Shown in pieces: positions 18,038-27,060 of a stretch of 35,332 bases of DNA. This DNA comes from Bacteroides sp. (GTDB lineage: Bacteria; Bacteroidota; Bacteroidia; Bacteroidales; Bacteroidaceae), in contig JASLDF010000200.1 of the NCBI GenBank assembly GCA_030151635.1, positions 1 through 35,332 of the forward strand, read 5' to 3'. Position 1 is the stretch's first letter, and every line of letters begins with the position of its first letter. Made by a program: the position numbers and the translations under genes. Under the pieces are notes generated by a model, which was not told the DNA's origin, did not search any database, and saw only the letters and a program-made list of their open reading frames with translations.

Positions 18038-18064
18038 GTGATTGCATTATTTTCAAATGCTCTG

Positions 18065-18096
18065 CAAAGATAAAATATTAATTTAAATCTAGCAAA
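18065..18096 (-). promoter_or_regulatory. Promoter of tRNA-His copy 1
   Basis: On the - strand TTTG (18093-18096) is followed after 20 bases by TATCTTTG (18065-18072), a good match to the Bacteroidota sigma-ABfr promoter. The first tRNA base lies 27 bases downstream. Confidence 0.75.
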
Positions 18097-18160
18097 ATAA
18101 TGTCCGTTTTATTTATAATAAAATTTAGAAATATCTATTAAGGCATTCATTATAAATAAG

Positions 18161-18190
18161 AAAAGCTAGAATAAATATATTCTAGCTTTT
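18161..18190 (-). terminator. Terminator of tRNA-His copy 2
   Basis: A 13-bp perfect stem (18161-18173 with 18178-18190) and an AATA loop. It is the duplicate of the hairpin at 17928, with one base pair swapped from T-A to A-T on both arms. It ends the upstream (- strand) tRNA-His transcript before the next unit begins. Confidence 0.85.
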
Positions 18191-18195
18191 CTTTG

Positions 18196-18270
18196 GGTGG
18201 CTGATGGGATTCGAACCCACGACATTCAGAACCACAAACTGACGCTCTAACCAACTGAACTACAGCCACC
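18196..18270 (-). tRNA. tRNA-His (GTG), copy 2
   Basis: Identical to the copy at 17963-18037, offset by 233 bases, including the encoded G-1 and the missing CCA. The flanks are related but diverged, so the whole unit of promoter, tRNA and terminator was duplicated and has then drifted outside the tRNA. Confidence 0.97.
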
Positions 18271-18296
18271 GTGTGTCATTCTTTTCAAATGCGTAG

Positions 18297-18327
18297 CAAA
18301 GGTAATGATTTTAACTATTTACGCAAA
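18297..18327 (-). promoter_or_regulatory. Promoter of tRNA-His copy 2
   Basis: On the - strand TTTG (18324-18327), exactly 19 bases, then TACCTTTG (18297-18304), a full match to the Bacteroidota consensus. It starts 26 bases before the tRNA. Confidence 0.82.
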
Positions 18328-18343
18328 GCTTTTTATAGTCTTT

Positions 18344-19507
18344 TTATTGAATAAAATAGCTCCTAACCTCTTTGTGGTTGTGTTTCATTACTTTATCTGC
18401 TAAATTAAAATAGGTCTTAAAGTGAGATTGGCTTTGTTTATTTAAAGAATCTAACGGAAACGATGATGGATAGAGAATATAGTTCTTATTTTGGGTGTGA
18501 ATTGGCTTTCCAACCCAGACTAATGAATAACTTACTTGAGTTGATAGAAAACTATTATCATCAATTATCTGTAGTTTAAGAATCATACCTCCATCCGTAT
18601 GAGGTTTAGACATGTTCGATATGAAATTGCCAAGTGAGTAAGCAATAACATTAGATTCTTTGCTTACTTCATCTTTGTAAATTTCGATGGGCTGTATAAC
18701 GTGTGGGTGTGAACCAATGACATGTGTCGCTCCATTTGCAATGAGCCATTTACCCAGTTCTACTTGATTCTTGTTTTGTTTTGTAAAATACTCTTCCCCC
18801 CAATGAATACACACGATGTTTATGTCGGAGTTATCTTGCTTAGCTTTCGCTAAATCAGCTTTAATTTGAATAGTATCTATTAGGTTGACTAGAGTTGGAG
18901 GTGCGACTTTGAGTCCATTAGTGCCGTACGTGTAATTAAAGAAGGCTATTTTTTTCTTTTTAATATTGACATAATAAGGGTGACCATTATCTTTTTCTTC
19001 TTGATTGATGTAGGTTCCTAAATGAGGAATACTGAGTGAATCGAGTGTTTCTATGGTTCTTCTAACACCTTTTGTAAATCGGTCTAACGAATGGTTATTC
19101 GCAGTGATGAGTATGTTAACTCCAGAATCTTTTAAACCTTGAGCTAGATCTTTAGGTGCGCTAAACATGGGGTATCCCGAATAATTACCATCTGTCAATG
19201 TTGTTTCTAGATTTGCAATCGTTAAATCAGCAGACTTGAATTCCTTTGCTAGATGTTGGAAGCATTCAGTATAGTTGTATGTACCATCAGAATTTTTAGC
19301 AGCATTTATTTGAGGTTTGTGTTGCATCACATCTCCTACAAATATTAATGTGATTGTATCGGTTTGGAACATAGATAGGGCTATGCTGTCTATTCTTTGT
19401 TGTAGAGCTGTATCATTATCTTGATTAAGCGTGGTGTTAGTTCCACAACCAATTAATGAGAATAAAAGAGAAAATAGTAGTAACGAGCGAGGCATAATAT
19501 CCTTCAT
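18344..19507 (-). CDS. CapA-family (PGA_cap) metallophosphatase-like lipoprotein
   Basis: 387 residues. Lipoprotein signal with lipobox LIGC (Cys21). The PGA_cap fold related to calcineurin-like phosphatases is marked by FVGDVMQH (about 55), ANLETTL (about 98), TANNHSLDRF (about 135), IHWGEEY (about 234) and GSHPHVIQP (about 262); these hold the metal-binding Asp, His and Asn residues. CapA proteins act in poly-gamma-glutamate capsule export, but most solitary Bacteroidota members have no capBC genes beside them, and none are seen here, so the substrate is unknown. The first possible ATG (19507) lies only 10 bases after the folD terminator; an ATG four codons later also keeps the signal peptide. 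It follows folD in the same direction. Confidence 0.88.
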   Translation of the reverse strand: MKDIMPRSLLLFSLLFSLIGCGTNTTLNQDNDTALQQRIDSIALSMFQTDTITLIFVGDVMQHKPQINAAKNSDGTYNYTECFQHLAKEFKSADLTIANLETTLTDGNYSGYPMFSAPKDLAQGLKDSGVNILITANNHSLDRFTKGVRRTIETLDSLSIPHLGTYINQEEKDNGHPYYVNIKKKKIAFFNYTYGTNGLKVAPPTLVNLIDTIQIKADLAKAKQDNSDINIVCIHWGEEYFTKQNKNQVELGKWLIANGATHVIGSHPHVIQPIEIYKDEVSKESNVIAYSLGNFISNMSKPHTDGGMILKLQIIDDNSFLSTQVSYSLVWVGKPIHTQNKNYILYPSSFPLDSLNKQSQSHFKTYFNLADKVMKHNHKEVRSYFIQ

Positions 19508-19517
19508 TAGTGGTTAG

Positions 19518-19553
19518 AAAAAAAGAGAGGTAGAATGAACACCTCTCTTTTTT
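19518..19553 (-). terminator. Terminator after folD
   Basis: A stem of about 13 bp (AAAAAAAGAGAGGT, 19518-19531, with ACCTCTCTTTTTT, 19541-19553) and a 9-base loop; the - strand T-run is followed almost at once by the capA ATG. It is symmetrical enough to work in both directions. Confidence 0.85.
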
Positions 19554-19579
19554 ATATTTAATATAATATGTTGAAATTC

Positions 19580-20461
19580 CTATTTGTAGATTTCCTTCTT
19601 TGCTGCAAGTAGTGTGTTTTTCATCAATGAAACTATAGTCATTGGTCCTACACCACCAGGAACGGGAGTAATGAACGAGCATTTTGATGCAACATGTTCA
19701 AAATCTACATCTCCATGTAGCTTAAATCCGGATTTAGTTTTATCAGAAGGTAAACGAGTTGTACCTACATCTACAATCACAGCTCCATCTTTCACCATGT
19801 CTTCTTTCAAGAATTCTGGTTGTCCAAGTGCTGCAATAATGATATCGGCTTTAAGACATTCTTCTTTGATATTTGGAGTTCTACTATGACATACAGTAAC
19901 CGTAGCATCGCCAGGATATGCCTTTTGCATCATTAGAGATGCCATTGGTTTTCCTACAATATTACTTCTACCAAGTACGACACACTTTTTACCAGATGTT
20001 TCAATGTTATATCTTCTTAATAGTTCTATGATACCATTGGGAGTAGCGGATATATAACAAGGAAGTCCAATTGATAATCTTCCAACGTTAATTGGATGAA
20101 ATCCATCTACATCTTTTTTATAGTCGATAGCTTCAATTACCTTCTGTTCTGAAATATGTTTTGGAAGTGGAAGTTGAACGATAAAACCATCTATATCTTG
20201 GTTTTTATTCATTTCGTCCACTTTTTCCAATAATTCAGCTTCAGTTACATCATCTTCATATCTAATAAGTGTTGATTTGAACCCACATGCTTCACAGGCT
20301 TTTACCTTAGCAGCTACATAGGTTTCACTACCGCCATCATGACCAACTAAAATAGCTGCAAGATGAGGTTGTTTGCCACCATTAGCAAGAATATCTTTTA
20401 CTTCAAGAGCAATCTCTTCCTTTATTTTAGTTGAAATTGCTTTTCCATCAATAAGTGTCAT
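19580..20461 (-). CDS. folD: Bifunctional methylenetetrahydrofolate dehydrogenase/cyclohydrolase
   Basis: 293 residues, normal for FolD. It converts 5,10-methylene-THF to 10-formyl-THF in two steps using NADP, feeding purine and formyl-methionine synthesis in the cytoplasm. Visible marks: catalytic lysine region YVAAKVKACE (about 48-57), IVQLPLPKH (about 95-103), DVDGFHPIN (about 120), the dinucleotide-binding GRSNIVGKPMA (about 163-173) and the C-terminal signature PVPGGVGPMT (about 267-276). The start MTLIDGKAIS is the usual FolD N-terminus. It begins 22 bases after the ffh stop and is probably co-transcribed with ffh, ending at the hairpin 19518-19553. Confidence 0.98.
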   Translation of the reverse strand: MTLIDGKAISTKIKEEIALEVKDILANGGKQPHLAAILVGHDGGSETYVAAKVKACEACGFKSTLIRYEDDVTEAELLEKVDEMNKNQDIDGFIVQLPLPKHISEQKVIEAIDYKKDVDGFHPINVGRLSIGLPCYISATPNGIIELLRRYNIETSGKKCVVLGRSNIVGKPMASLMMQKAYPGDATVTVCHSRTPNIKEECLKADIIIAALGQPEFLKEDMVKDGAVIVDVGTTRLPSDKTKSGFKLHGDVDFEHVASKCSFITPVPGGVGPMTIVSLMKNTLLAAKKEIYK

Positions 20462-20483
20462 AGTATTATTTTTGTCTATAATG

Positions 20484-21809
20484 TTAGTTCATTTTAGGCA
20501 TCATACGTCCTAATTTGCCACCACCACCAGTAACAGCTTTCATCATCTTTCTAGTTTGTTCAAACTGTTTAAGAAGACGATTTACTTCTTGGATTGTAGT
20601 TCCACTTCCTTTTGCAATTCTAGTTCTACGGCTACCATTTAGAAGAGCAGGATTTGTGCGTTCTTCTGGAGTCATTGAATAGATAATTGCTTCGATGCTT
20701 TTGAAAGCATTGTCATCAATATCGATATCTTTAATAGCTTTACCTACACCAGGAATCATCGCAGCAAGATCTTTAAGGTTACCCATCTTCTTGATTTGAT
20801 GAATTTGAGAAAGGAAGTCGTTAAAATCGAATTGATTTTTTTGGATTTTCTTTTGAAGCTTTTTAGCTTCATCTTCGTCGTATTGTTCTTGAGCACGCTC
20901 TACAAGAGAAACAATATCACCCATGCCTAAAATACGATCGGCCATACGAGAAGGGTGGAATTGATCAATTGCTTCAAGCTTCTCGCCTGTACCAACAAAC
21001 TTAATTGGTTTGTTTACAACAGTACGAATCGAAAGCGCTGCACCACCACGTGTATCACCATCTAATTTTGTTAAAACAACACCATTGAAATCAAGACGGT
21101 CGTTAAACTCTTTAGCAGTGTTTACAGCATCTTGACCTGTCATAGAGTCAACAACAAAAAGAACTTCGTTTGGATTGATTGCTTCTTTAATAGCTGCAAT
21201 CTCGTTCATCATTTGCTCGTCAACAGCAAGACGACCAGCAGTATCGACTATTACTACGTCATTGCCTTTTGCTTTTGCATGAGCAATAGCATCTTTAGCA
21301 ATTTGGATTGGATTTTTAGATTCTATATCCGAGAATACAGGAACACCAATTTGTTCTCCTAATACATGAAGCTGATCAATCGCAGCAGGACGGTAAACGT
21401 CGCAAGCTACAAGTAATGGGTTCTTCGCTTTTTTTGTTTTTAAAAGCTGTGCTAATTTACCAGAAAAAGTAGTTTTACCTGACCCTTGAAGACCTGACAT
21501 CAAGATAACAGCAGGTTGTCCTTTAAGATCAATGTCAACAGTTTCACCACCCATTAATTGAGTTAATTCGTCATGAACGATTTTAACCATTAATTGGTTT
21601 GGTTTAACAGCTGTAAGAACGTTTTGTCCTAAAGCTTTTTCTTTAACAGTGTTGGTGAAATTCTTAGCAATTTTATAGTTAACGTCGGCATCCAATAGTG
21701 CTCTACGAACATCTTTAAGGGTTTCAGCAACGTTAATTTCGGTGATTTTACCTTCACCTTTTAATATCTTAAATGACCTCTCGAGTCTTTCACTTAGATT
21801 ATCAAACAT
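20484..21809 (-). CDS. ffh: Signal recognition particle GTPase Ffh (SRP54)
   Basis: 441 residues, normal for bacterial Ffh. The N domain is at 1-90, the G domain at about 95-295 with G1 GLQGSGKTT (106-114), DTAGR and TKLDGD, and the methionine-rich M domain at about 325-435 with the RNA-binding helices around GSRRTRIAKGSG. It binds signal sequences on ribosomes together with 4.5S RNA and hands them to FtsY. The 4.5S RNA gene is not in this window. A -7 element TACATTTG lies at 21873-21880 on the - strand, giving a leader of about 60 bases. folD follows after 22 bases. Confidence 0.98.
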   Translation of the reverse strand: MFDNLSERLERSFKILKGEGKITEINVAETLKDVRRALLDADVNYKIAKNFTNTVKEKALGQNVLTAVKPNQLMVKIVHDELTQLMGGETVDIDLKGQPAVILMSGLQGSGKTTFSGKLAQLLKTKKAKNPLLVACDVYRPAAIDQLHVLGEQIGVPVFSDIESKNPIQIAKDAIAHAKAKGNDVVIVDTAGRLAVDEQMMNEIAAIKEAINPNEVLFVVDSMTGQDAVNTAKEFNDRLDFNGVVLTKLDGDTRGGAALSIRTVVNKPIKFVGTGEKLEAIDQFHPSRMADRILGMGDIVSLVERAQEQYDEDEAKKLQKKIQKNQFDFNDFLSQIHQIKKMGNLKDLAAMIPGVGKAIKDIDIDDNAFKSIEAIIYSMTPEERTNPALLNGSRRTRIAKGSGTTIQEVNRLLKQFEQTRKMMKAVTGGGGKLGRMMPKMN

Positions 21810-21872
21810 ACTTTATGTACTGAAAATATTATTAGTTTATTTATTATTTCGCAACTTATTGTTTCAAAGTTA

Positions 21873-21880
21873 CAAATGTA
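21873..21880 (-). promoter_or_regulatory. Probable ffh-folD promoter (-7 element)
   Basis: TACATTTG on the - strand matches TAnnTTTG, 63 bases before the ffh ATG. No clear TTTG is found 19-21 bases upstream, so only half of the consensus is present. Confidence 0.5.
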
Positions 21881-21894
21881 CTAAAAAACAATTA

Positions 21895-23220
21895 TTAAAT
21901 CTCTTTATTTTGCCACTTTCCTTTTGTAAGGTAGAAGTAGCTTACGATAAGAAGTACACCGTAATATACAATTTCTGTTGTGAAGCAAATTGGTACAGGG
22001 CTCATTAAAATAATTCCAACAACAAAGATGTAACCAGTATATAATAAGATTGTTATGAGTTCTAATACTAGGGCCGATTTTGTATTGCCTGTTCCAGAAA
22101 TAGCTCCAAACAAGACATTTGCTACAGAAGCAACCAACATACTTGCTAAAACTACATATACAGAACTGACGCCAATTTCGATGGTTGATGCATCGCTAGT
22201 ATATATACCTAAGGCTAATCTTGGAACCAATGCCGTAATGGAGACGAGAACGGCCATTATAATAAAGGACATCTTGGCTATTCTCCACACCAAGTCCTTG
22301 ACTTCATGAATGCGTTTAGCCCCAATTGTATTACTGACTAAGCTATTTGCCGTTGCAGCCAATGCATGGGTTGGAATGAGAAGCATAATGTATATACTTC
22401 TTACGACATTGCTCATGGCTAATTCTTTTTCTCCGAGTCGCTCTACTGCAATGAAAAATACAAACCAAGAAGCGAATGATAAGAAGTATTGCAACATTGT
22501 AAATGATGATATACTTAGTATACGGTGCAATAGTTTAGGATTGAATGAGTGTTTAAGGTTGCTGAATCCGTATTTTTTACCATCAATAGTAAACCATGAA
22601 TAAATGACAAGGAATAAAATAGAGGTTGCTTCTGCAATAACAGATGCTATAGCTGCACCCTTAATTCCCATTTCAGGAAGACCAAAGTGCCCGAAAATTA
22701 AGGCGTAATCAAGTACAATGTTGACTACAGCCATCACTACAGCATTTATTGTTAGTACTCTGGTTTTAGTTATTGAAATGTATAATGCTCTGAACATAAC
22801 ACTGATAAAGGAGAAGAAGAATCCAAACACACGCCAGTTTAAAAACTCCATAGTGGCTTCGTAAACATGATCAGAACTAATCATTGGTCTCATAATATTT
22901 CCGCCTAGAGTTTTAGTAAAACCAAAAAGGAAAAGTGCTAAAATGGATAAGAAGATAACCCCTTGCATCATGATAGGACCTACATCGAATAAACGGTTTT
23001 CTCCATTTCTACGTGCCATCAAAATCTGTGATCCTACACTGAAACCAAAGGCAATTGTGTAGAAACAGATGTAAAATATTCCCCCCATGGCGGAAGCTCC
23101 TACAGCTACATCACTAACACGACCTAAGAAGGCAGTATCGGTTACATTAATCACATTCTGAGCGAATAAACTCAATAGAATAGGGTAGCTGACTTTCCAG
23201 ATATCTTTATTACTGTACAT
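21895..23220 (-). CDS. MATE-family multidrug/cation exporter
   Basis: 441 residues from the ATG at 23220. The frame can be opened eight codons earlier at a TTG (23244), but that TTG is part of the promoter word TATATTTG, so it should lie upstream of the transcript start; the ATG start MYSNKDIWKVSYPILLS is also the usual MATE N-terminus. About 12 hydrophobic helices in two related halves, with features such as NVTDTAFLGRVSDVAVGASA in helix 1-2 and GSQILMARRNGE. It is an inner-membrane Na+ or H+ driven exporter of cationic drugs or metabolites; substrate unknown. The ffh gene follows after 85 bases with its own -7 element. Confidence 0.93.
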   Translation of the reverse strand: MYSNKDIWKVSYPILLSLFAQNVINVTDTAFLGRVSDVAVGASAMGGIFYICFYTIAFGFSVGSQILMARRNGENRLFDVGPIMMQGVIFLSILALFLFGFTKTLGGNIMRPMISSDHVYEATMEFLNWRVFGFFFSFISVMFRALYISITKTRVLTINAVVMAVVNIVLDYALIFGHFGLPEMGIKGAAIASVIAEATSILFLVIYSWFTIDGKKYGFSNLKHSFNPKLLHRILSISSFTMLQYFLSFASWFVFFIAVERLGEKELAMSNVVRSIYIMLLIPTHALAATANSLVSNTIGAKRIHEVKDLVWRIAKMSFIIMAVLVSITALVPRLALGIYTSDASTIEIGVSSVYVVLASMLVASVANVLFGAISGTGNTKSALVLELITILLYTGYIFVVGIILMSPVPICFTTEIVYYGVLLIVSYFYLTKGKWQNKEI

Positions 23221-23241
23221 GCATTGTTTTTTTTGAGAATG

Positions 23242-23249
23242 CAAATATA
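23242..23249 (-). promoter_or_regulatory. Promoter -7 element of the MATE gene
   Basis: TATATTTG on the - strand, 21 bases before the ATG at 23220, predicts a start of transcription near 23236 and a very short leader. The -33 region has only a weak TTTT match. This site decides against the TTG start at 23244. Confidence 0.6.
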
Positions 23250-23413
23250 GTTTTATTTATCCGTAAAATATTTATGTAGTGTCCTATTTTATAGTCTTTA
23301 ACAAGCAGGCTTTAATGCTTGTATAGTTGTATGATAGATAGTTATTGTAATTCTATTGAGAGGATATGCTAGTAGTGATCGCCTAATTTTGAATTATTGT
23401 AACTAATAGGGGG

Positions 23414-23449
23414 ATAAAAAAAGCGAATAGACTTAAATCTATTCGCTTT
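23414..23449 (-). terminator. Terminator of rho
   Basis: A perfect 12-bp stem (AAAGCGAATAGA, 23420-23431, with 23438-23449) and a 6-base loop, followed on the - strand by a run of seven T. It lies 24 bases after the rho stop. Confidence 0.9.
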
Positions 23450-23473
23450 CATATATAAAATTTATAAGATGAA

Positions 23474-25477
23474 TTAACTATTCATGCTTAATAAAAACTC
23501 TTCATTATTTTTTGTATTCTCTAGACGTTGTCTAACAAAATCGATTGCTTCAATCGGGTTCATATCAGCTAGATACTTACGTAGAATCCACATTCTGTCA
23601 AGCATTGTTTTGTCTTGAAGAAGGTCATCACGACGAGTGCTTGATGAAACGATGTTTACGGCAGGGTAAATACGTTTGTTAGCCAAGTTTCTATCTAATT
23701 GAAGTTCCATATTACCAGTACCTTTGAATTCTTCAAAAATAACTTCATCCATTTTAGAACCAGTGTCAATAAGAGCAGTTGCAAGAATGGTTAATGAACC
23801 TCCGTTTTCAATGTTACGTGCAGCACCAAAGAAACGTTTTGGTTTGTGAAGTGCATTTGCGTCAACACCACCCGATAAAACTTTACCAGAAGCAGGAGAT
23901 ACTGTATTGTAAGCACGTGCAAGACGAGTTATAGAATCTAAGAAGATAATTACGTCGTGTCCACATTCTACCATACGTTTAGCTTTTTCAAGAACAATAC
24001 CTGCAATTTTAACGTGGCGTTCAGCTGGTTCGTCAAATGTCGAAGCAATCACTTCTGCATTTACGCTACGAGCCATATCAGTAACCTCTTCAGGACGTTC
24101 GTCAATGAGAAGCATAATCATATAAGCTTCAGGATGATTTGCAGCAATTGCGTTGGCGATATTTTTCATTAAGATTGTCTTACCCGTTTTTGGTTGAGCA
24201 ACGATAAGACCACGTTGTCCTTTACCAATAGGTGAGAATAGATCTACGATTCTTGCCTCCATTGAGTCAGAACCATCACCTTTGCAAAGATTGAATTTTT
24301 CTTCAGGGAAAAGAGGAGTAAGGTGGTCAAAGCTAACGCGATCTCTAACGAAAGCAGGCTCTCTACCATTAATACGTTCTACTTTTACAAGAGGGAAATA
24401 TTTCTCACCTTCTTTTGGAGGGCGAATAACACCTTCTACAACATCACCAGTTCTCAATCCAAATAGTTTGATTTGAGATTGTGATACATAGATATCATCT
24501 GGAGATGAAAGGTAATTATAATCTGAAGATCTTAAGAAACCGTAGCCATCTTGCATAGTTTCAAGAACACCTACACCTTTAAGGATATCGTCAAATTCAA
24601 AAGGCTTCTCTTGTTTTTGATTGTTATCTTTTTGATTGTTGTTGTTATGGCGGGGTTGGTTCTGATTCTTAGGAGAATTGTTGTTTCTTTGTTGTTGCTG
24701 TTGTTGTGGAGCTTTAGGAGCTTTAGCAGGGCTAGCTTCTTTTTCTTTTTTTACAACAGGAGCTTCCTCTTTGCTTTCTTCTTTAGGAGCAATAGTGGTA
24801 GCTGCAGGAATTGGAGTTGCTGGAGTAAGTGCAATAGTTGCTACAGTTGTAGTAGGTTTTCTAGCAATGTCTTCAATTGGAATGAAGTCTTCAGTATCTG
24901 CCAATTTAATATTTTCTTTTTCTACTTTCGGAGCAATAACAGTTTTAGGCTCTTTCTCTTTAGTATCTTCTTCTTTTACTTCTTTTTTAGCAATCTCAGA
25001 AGCTTTTATAATCGCTTTTTTCTGTTTTGGTTCTTCAGCTTTAACTTCAGGAGTTTTAGCCTCTTTCTTTTCAACCAAAGGTTTAGGTTCTTCAGTTTTC
25101 TTTGCAGGGGCTTTACGAGGTCTTCCTACTTTTTTCTTCGGAGCATCGTCTTTAGTTTCTTCTTTTGCAGCTTCTGCAGGTTTAGCAGGTGTTGCTGTTT
25201 TTTCTACTTTAGGAGTAGCAGGTTTGTTGGAACTGGTTTTTTCAGAAGTAGCTTCTTTTTTCGCAGTCATTCGAGTGCGTTTCTTTTTATCTTTGCTCTC
25301 TTCTTTTTGTTTGTCAGCTTCTATCTTTTTAGATGCACCAACAATAGCTTGTTCATCAAGGATACGATATACAAGCTCTTCTTTTTTTAGAGAGTCTGTT
25401 TTGGTAATTCCTAATTTTGTTGCTATTTCTTGGAGTTCCGACAAGTTTTTGTCGTTTAGTTGGATAATATTATACAT
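23474..25477 (-). CDS. rho: Transcription termination factor Rho with long disordered insertion
   Basis: 667 residues against about 420 for E. coli Rho. Rho_N domain at 1-45; a low-complexity region at about 48-291, first rich in Lys, Glu, Ala and Pro, then Gln/Asn-rich around 258-290; the RNA-binding cold-shock-like domain at about 294-370; and the RecA-type ATPase from about 380 with Walker A AQPKTGKT (427-434) and Walker B DVIIFLDS. It is a hexameric RNA translocase that ends transcription. Long disordered insertions are typical of Bacteroidota Rho, and in B. thetaiotaomicron the insertion was shown to drive phase separation. Here the insertion carries an AT-hook-like motif (KKKVGRPRKAP, 114-124). 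It has its own terminator; the MATE gene is 253 bases downstream. Confidence 0.98.
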   Translation of the reverse strand: MYNIIQLNDKNLSELQEIATKLGITKTDSLKKEELVYRILDEQAIVGASKKIEADKQKEESKDKKKRTRMTAKKEATSEKTSSNKPATPKVEKTATPAKPAEAAKEETKDDAPKKKVGRPRKAPAKKTEEPKPLVEKKEAKTPEVKAEEPKQKKAIIKASEIAKKEVKEEDTKEKEPKTVIAPKVEKENIKLADTEDFIPIEDIARKPTTTVATIALTPATPIPAATTIAPKEESKEEAPVVKKEKEASPAKAPKAPQQQQQQRNNNSPKNQNQPRHNNNNQKDNNQKQEKPFEFDDILKGVGVLETMQDGYGFLRSSDYNYLSSPDDIYVSQSQIKLFGLRTGDVVEGVIRPPKEGEKYFPLVKVERINGREPAFVRDRVSFDHLTPLFPEEKFNLCKGDGSDSMEARIVDLFSPIGKGQRGLIVAQPKTGKTILMKNIANAIAANHPEAYMIMLLIDERPEEVTDMARSVNAEVIASTFDEPAERHVKIAGIVLEKAKRMVECGHDVIIFLDSITRLARAYNTVSPASGKVLSGGVDANALHKPKRFFGAARNIENGGSLTILATALIDTGSKMDEVIFEEFKGTGNMELQLDRNLANKRIYPAVNIVSSSTRRDDLLQDKTMLDRMWILRKYLADMNPIEAIDFVRQRLENTKNNEEFLLSMNS

Positions 25478-25751
25478 ATAGTGTATAGTATATGATGTAG
25501 TTATGTTATGTATACGATGTGTGTTTGCTAACCCAAATTAAGGATTAAAGAATAATCACACGAAAGCGTATATTTTTAAATTTTCTTTATTATAAAAGGG
25601 GTGATTTATTGAAGTGGAAATCGGTTGGCAAAAGCTTTTTGATTAAGGCTTTGGTTGCCTTTAGACATTTTCAATGCTACAAATCTACAAAATTAAAATG
25701 AAAATACAATATAAGGTAGAAGGTATTTTACAAAAAAAGGCTTCTAGTGTC

Positions 25752-27056
25752 CTATCTCAATGCTTGTTCCTGATTTTCTAGATATATAATTACCACATTT
25801 TTAGTGTTTTTGGTGATGCGGTATCTATTGTCGCTTCTTTTACCAACCACCCATATAATGTCTTCATTATGGAGTAATAACCATTGTTGCTTTTTTTGAA
25901 TCTCCGTATATTTTAAATCTGTATAAAAATCACTGATGTTTTTTTTGCCTTTCATTCCAAACGGAACAAAATAATCGCCAGTATTCCACTTTCTGAAATT
26001 TAATTTTTTTATGTCAATTAAATCAGCATCAAAGTAAGCAGTGTTTCCATCTTTTATAATTTCTAAAGATTCATTGTTAGGAACTGTTGTAAAGGTTAGG
26101 GTCGGGCTGGAGTTGTTAACTTCTGCATCGTTGTTCTTATGAAAGAAAATGAAGTCTCTACTTTTAGTTAGTGTAAAATCTTTAGAATAGAACAACTTCT
26201 TTTCAGGTGTTTTAAGTACCTGAAAAATATCATTCACCTGTTTACTGTTGAATCCATACAAACTACAGATTTCGTACAATACCGTTTTTTCGCCAGGCTC
26301 CTGTAGTAAGTCTGGAATTGATACTGAGTTATTTTTACATAGTTTACTTACAGACTGGTTTATGCTCCTCTTATAGATATCTTGAACGTCATTTAAGTAT
26401 TGAATGGTGTTTTGGATATTGTCAGAACAAGCACTATTGATTTCTCTCATTAGTGGTAAAATATCTAGTCGCACCTTGTTTCTGGCAAAGTCACTTTCTA
26501 AATTTGTGCTATCTGTTACGTATTGCTGCTTGTTTTCGTCAAGGTAACAGATAATTTCTTCTCTGGAGATTTGCAGTAGAGGTCTACGTATTAGTCCATT
26601 TATGGGTTGGATAGCTGTAAGACCTTTTAATCCTGTACCTCTAAGTAAATTGAGAATTAGTGTTTCTACATTATCATCTCGGTGATGAGCAATGGCGATG
26701 TATTTACAATGTTTTTCTCTTCTAACCTGCTCAAACCAATCATATCGTAATTGACGTGCTGCCATTTCGATTGATAGTTTGTTCTTTTCTGCAAACTGAT
26801 AGGTGTTAAAGTGTGTAATAACAAGCTCAATATTCATCATGTTACAAAAATCAACTACGAATTTTTCATCTCGATTAGACTCTTCATCTCTTAGGTGAAA
26901 ATTGCAATGTGCTGCAATTAAAGGATACCCTAACGTGTGTAAAACGTGGGCTAGTGCAATAGAATCTGCTCCACCGCTAAGTCCTACAAGAATGGGTGCA
27001 TCCACTTGAAAAAGGTCTAATTCATTTATGTACGATTGAACTACTTGTATATCCAT
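25752..27056 (-). CDS. tilS: tRNA(Ile)-lysidine synthase
   Basis: 434 residues. The PP-loop ATPase motif LSGGADS is at about 25-31, followed by the N-terminal adenylation domain with RDEESNRDEKFV (about 57) and AIAHHRDDNVETLILNLLRGTGLKGL (about 120-145), and the C-terminal substrate-binding domain with the KKNISDFYTDLK type motif (about 383). It modifies C34 of the CAT-anticodon tRNA-Ile to lysidine, so that it reads AUA; essential in most bacteria. It is transcribed divergently from feoAB. A TATATTTG element ends four bases before the ATG, which suggests a leaderless or nearly leaderless transcript. Confidence 0.97.
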   Translation of the reverse strand: MDIQVVQSYINELDLFQVDAPILVGLSGGADSIALAHVLHTLGYPLIAAHCNFHLRDEESNRDEKFVVDFCNMMNIELVITHFNTYQFAEKNKLSIEMAARQLRYDWFEQVRREKHCKYIAIAHHRDDNVETLILNLLRGTGLKGLTAIQPINGLIRRPLLQISREEIICYLDENKQQYVTDSTNLESDFARNKVRLDILPLMREINSACSDNIQNTIQYLNDVQDIYKRSINQSVSKLCKNNSVSIPDLLQEPGEKTVLYEICSLYGFNSKQVNDIFQVLKTPEKKLFYSKDFTLTKSRDFIFFHKNNDAEVNNSSPTLTFTTVPNNESLEIIKDGNTAYFDADLIDIKKLNFRKWNTGDYFVPFGMKGKKNISDFYTDLKYTEIQKKQQWLLLHNEDIIWVVGKRSDNRYRITKNTKNVVIIYLENQEQALR

Positions 27057-27060
27057 AGTA

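Noticed and set aside
23221..23244. TTG start eight codons upstream for the MATE gene
   Set aside because: The TTG is part of the TATATTTG promoter word, so it would lie upstream of the transcript; the ATG at 23220 fits the family N-terminus.
24551..25481. Two long overlapping + strand ORFs (279 and 267 codons) opposite rho
   Set aside because: They are shadows of the Lys/Glu/Ala-rich low-complexity part of rho; their translations are Phe/Ser- or Ser/Ala/Val-rich with no domain, start signals or homology pattern.
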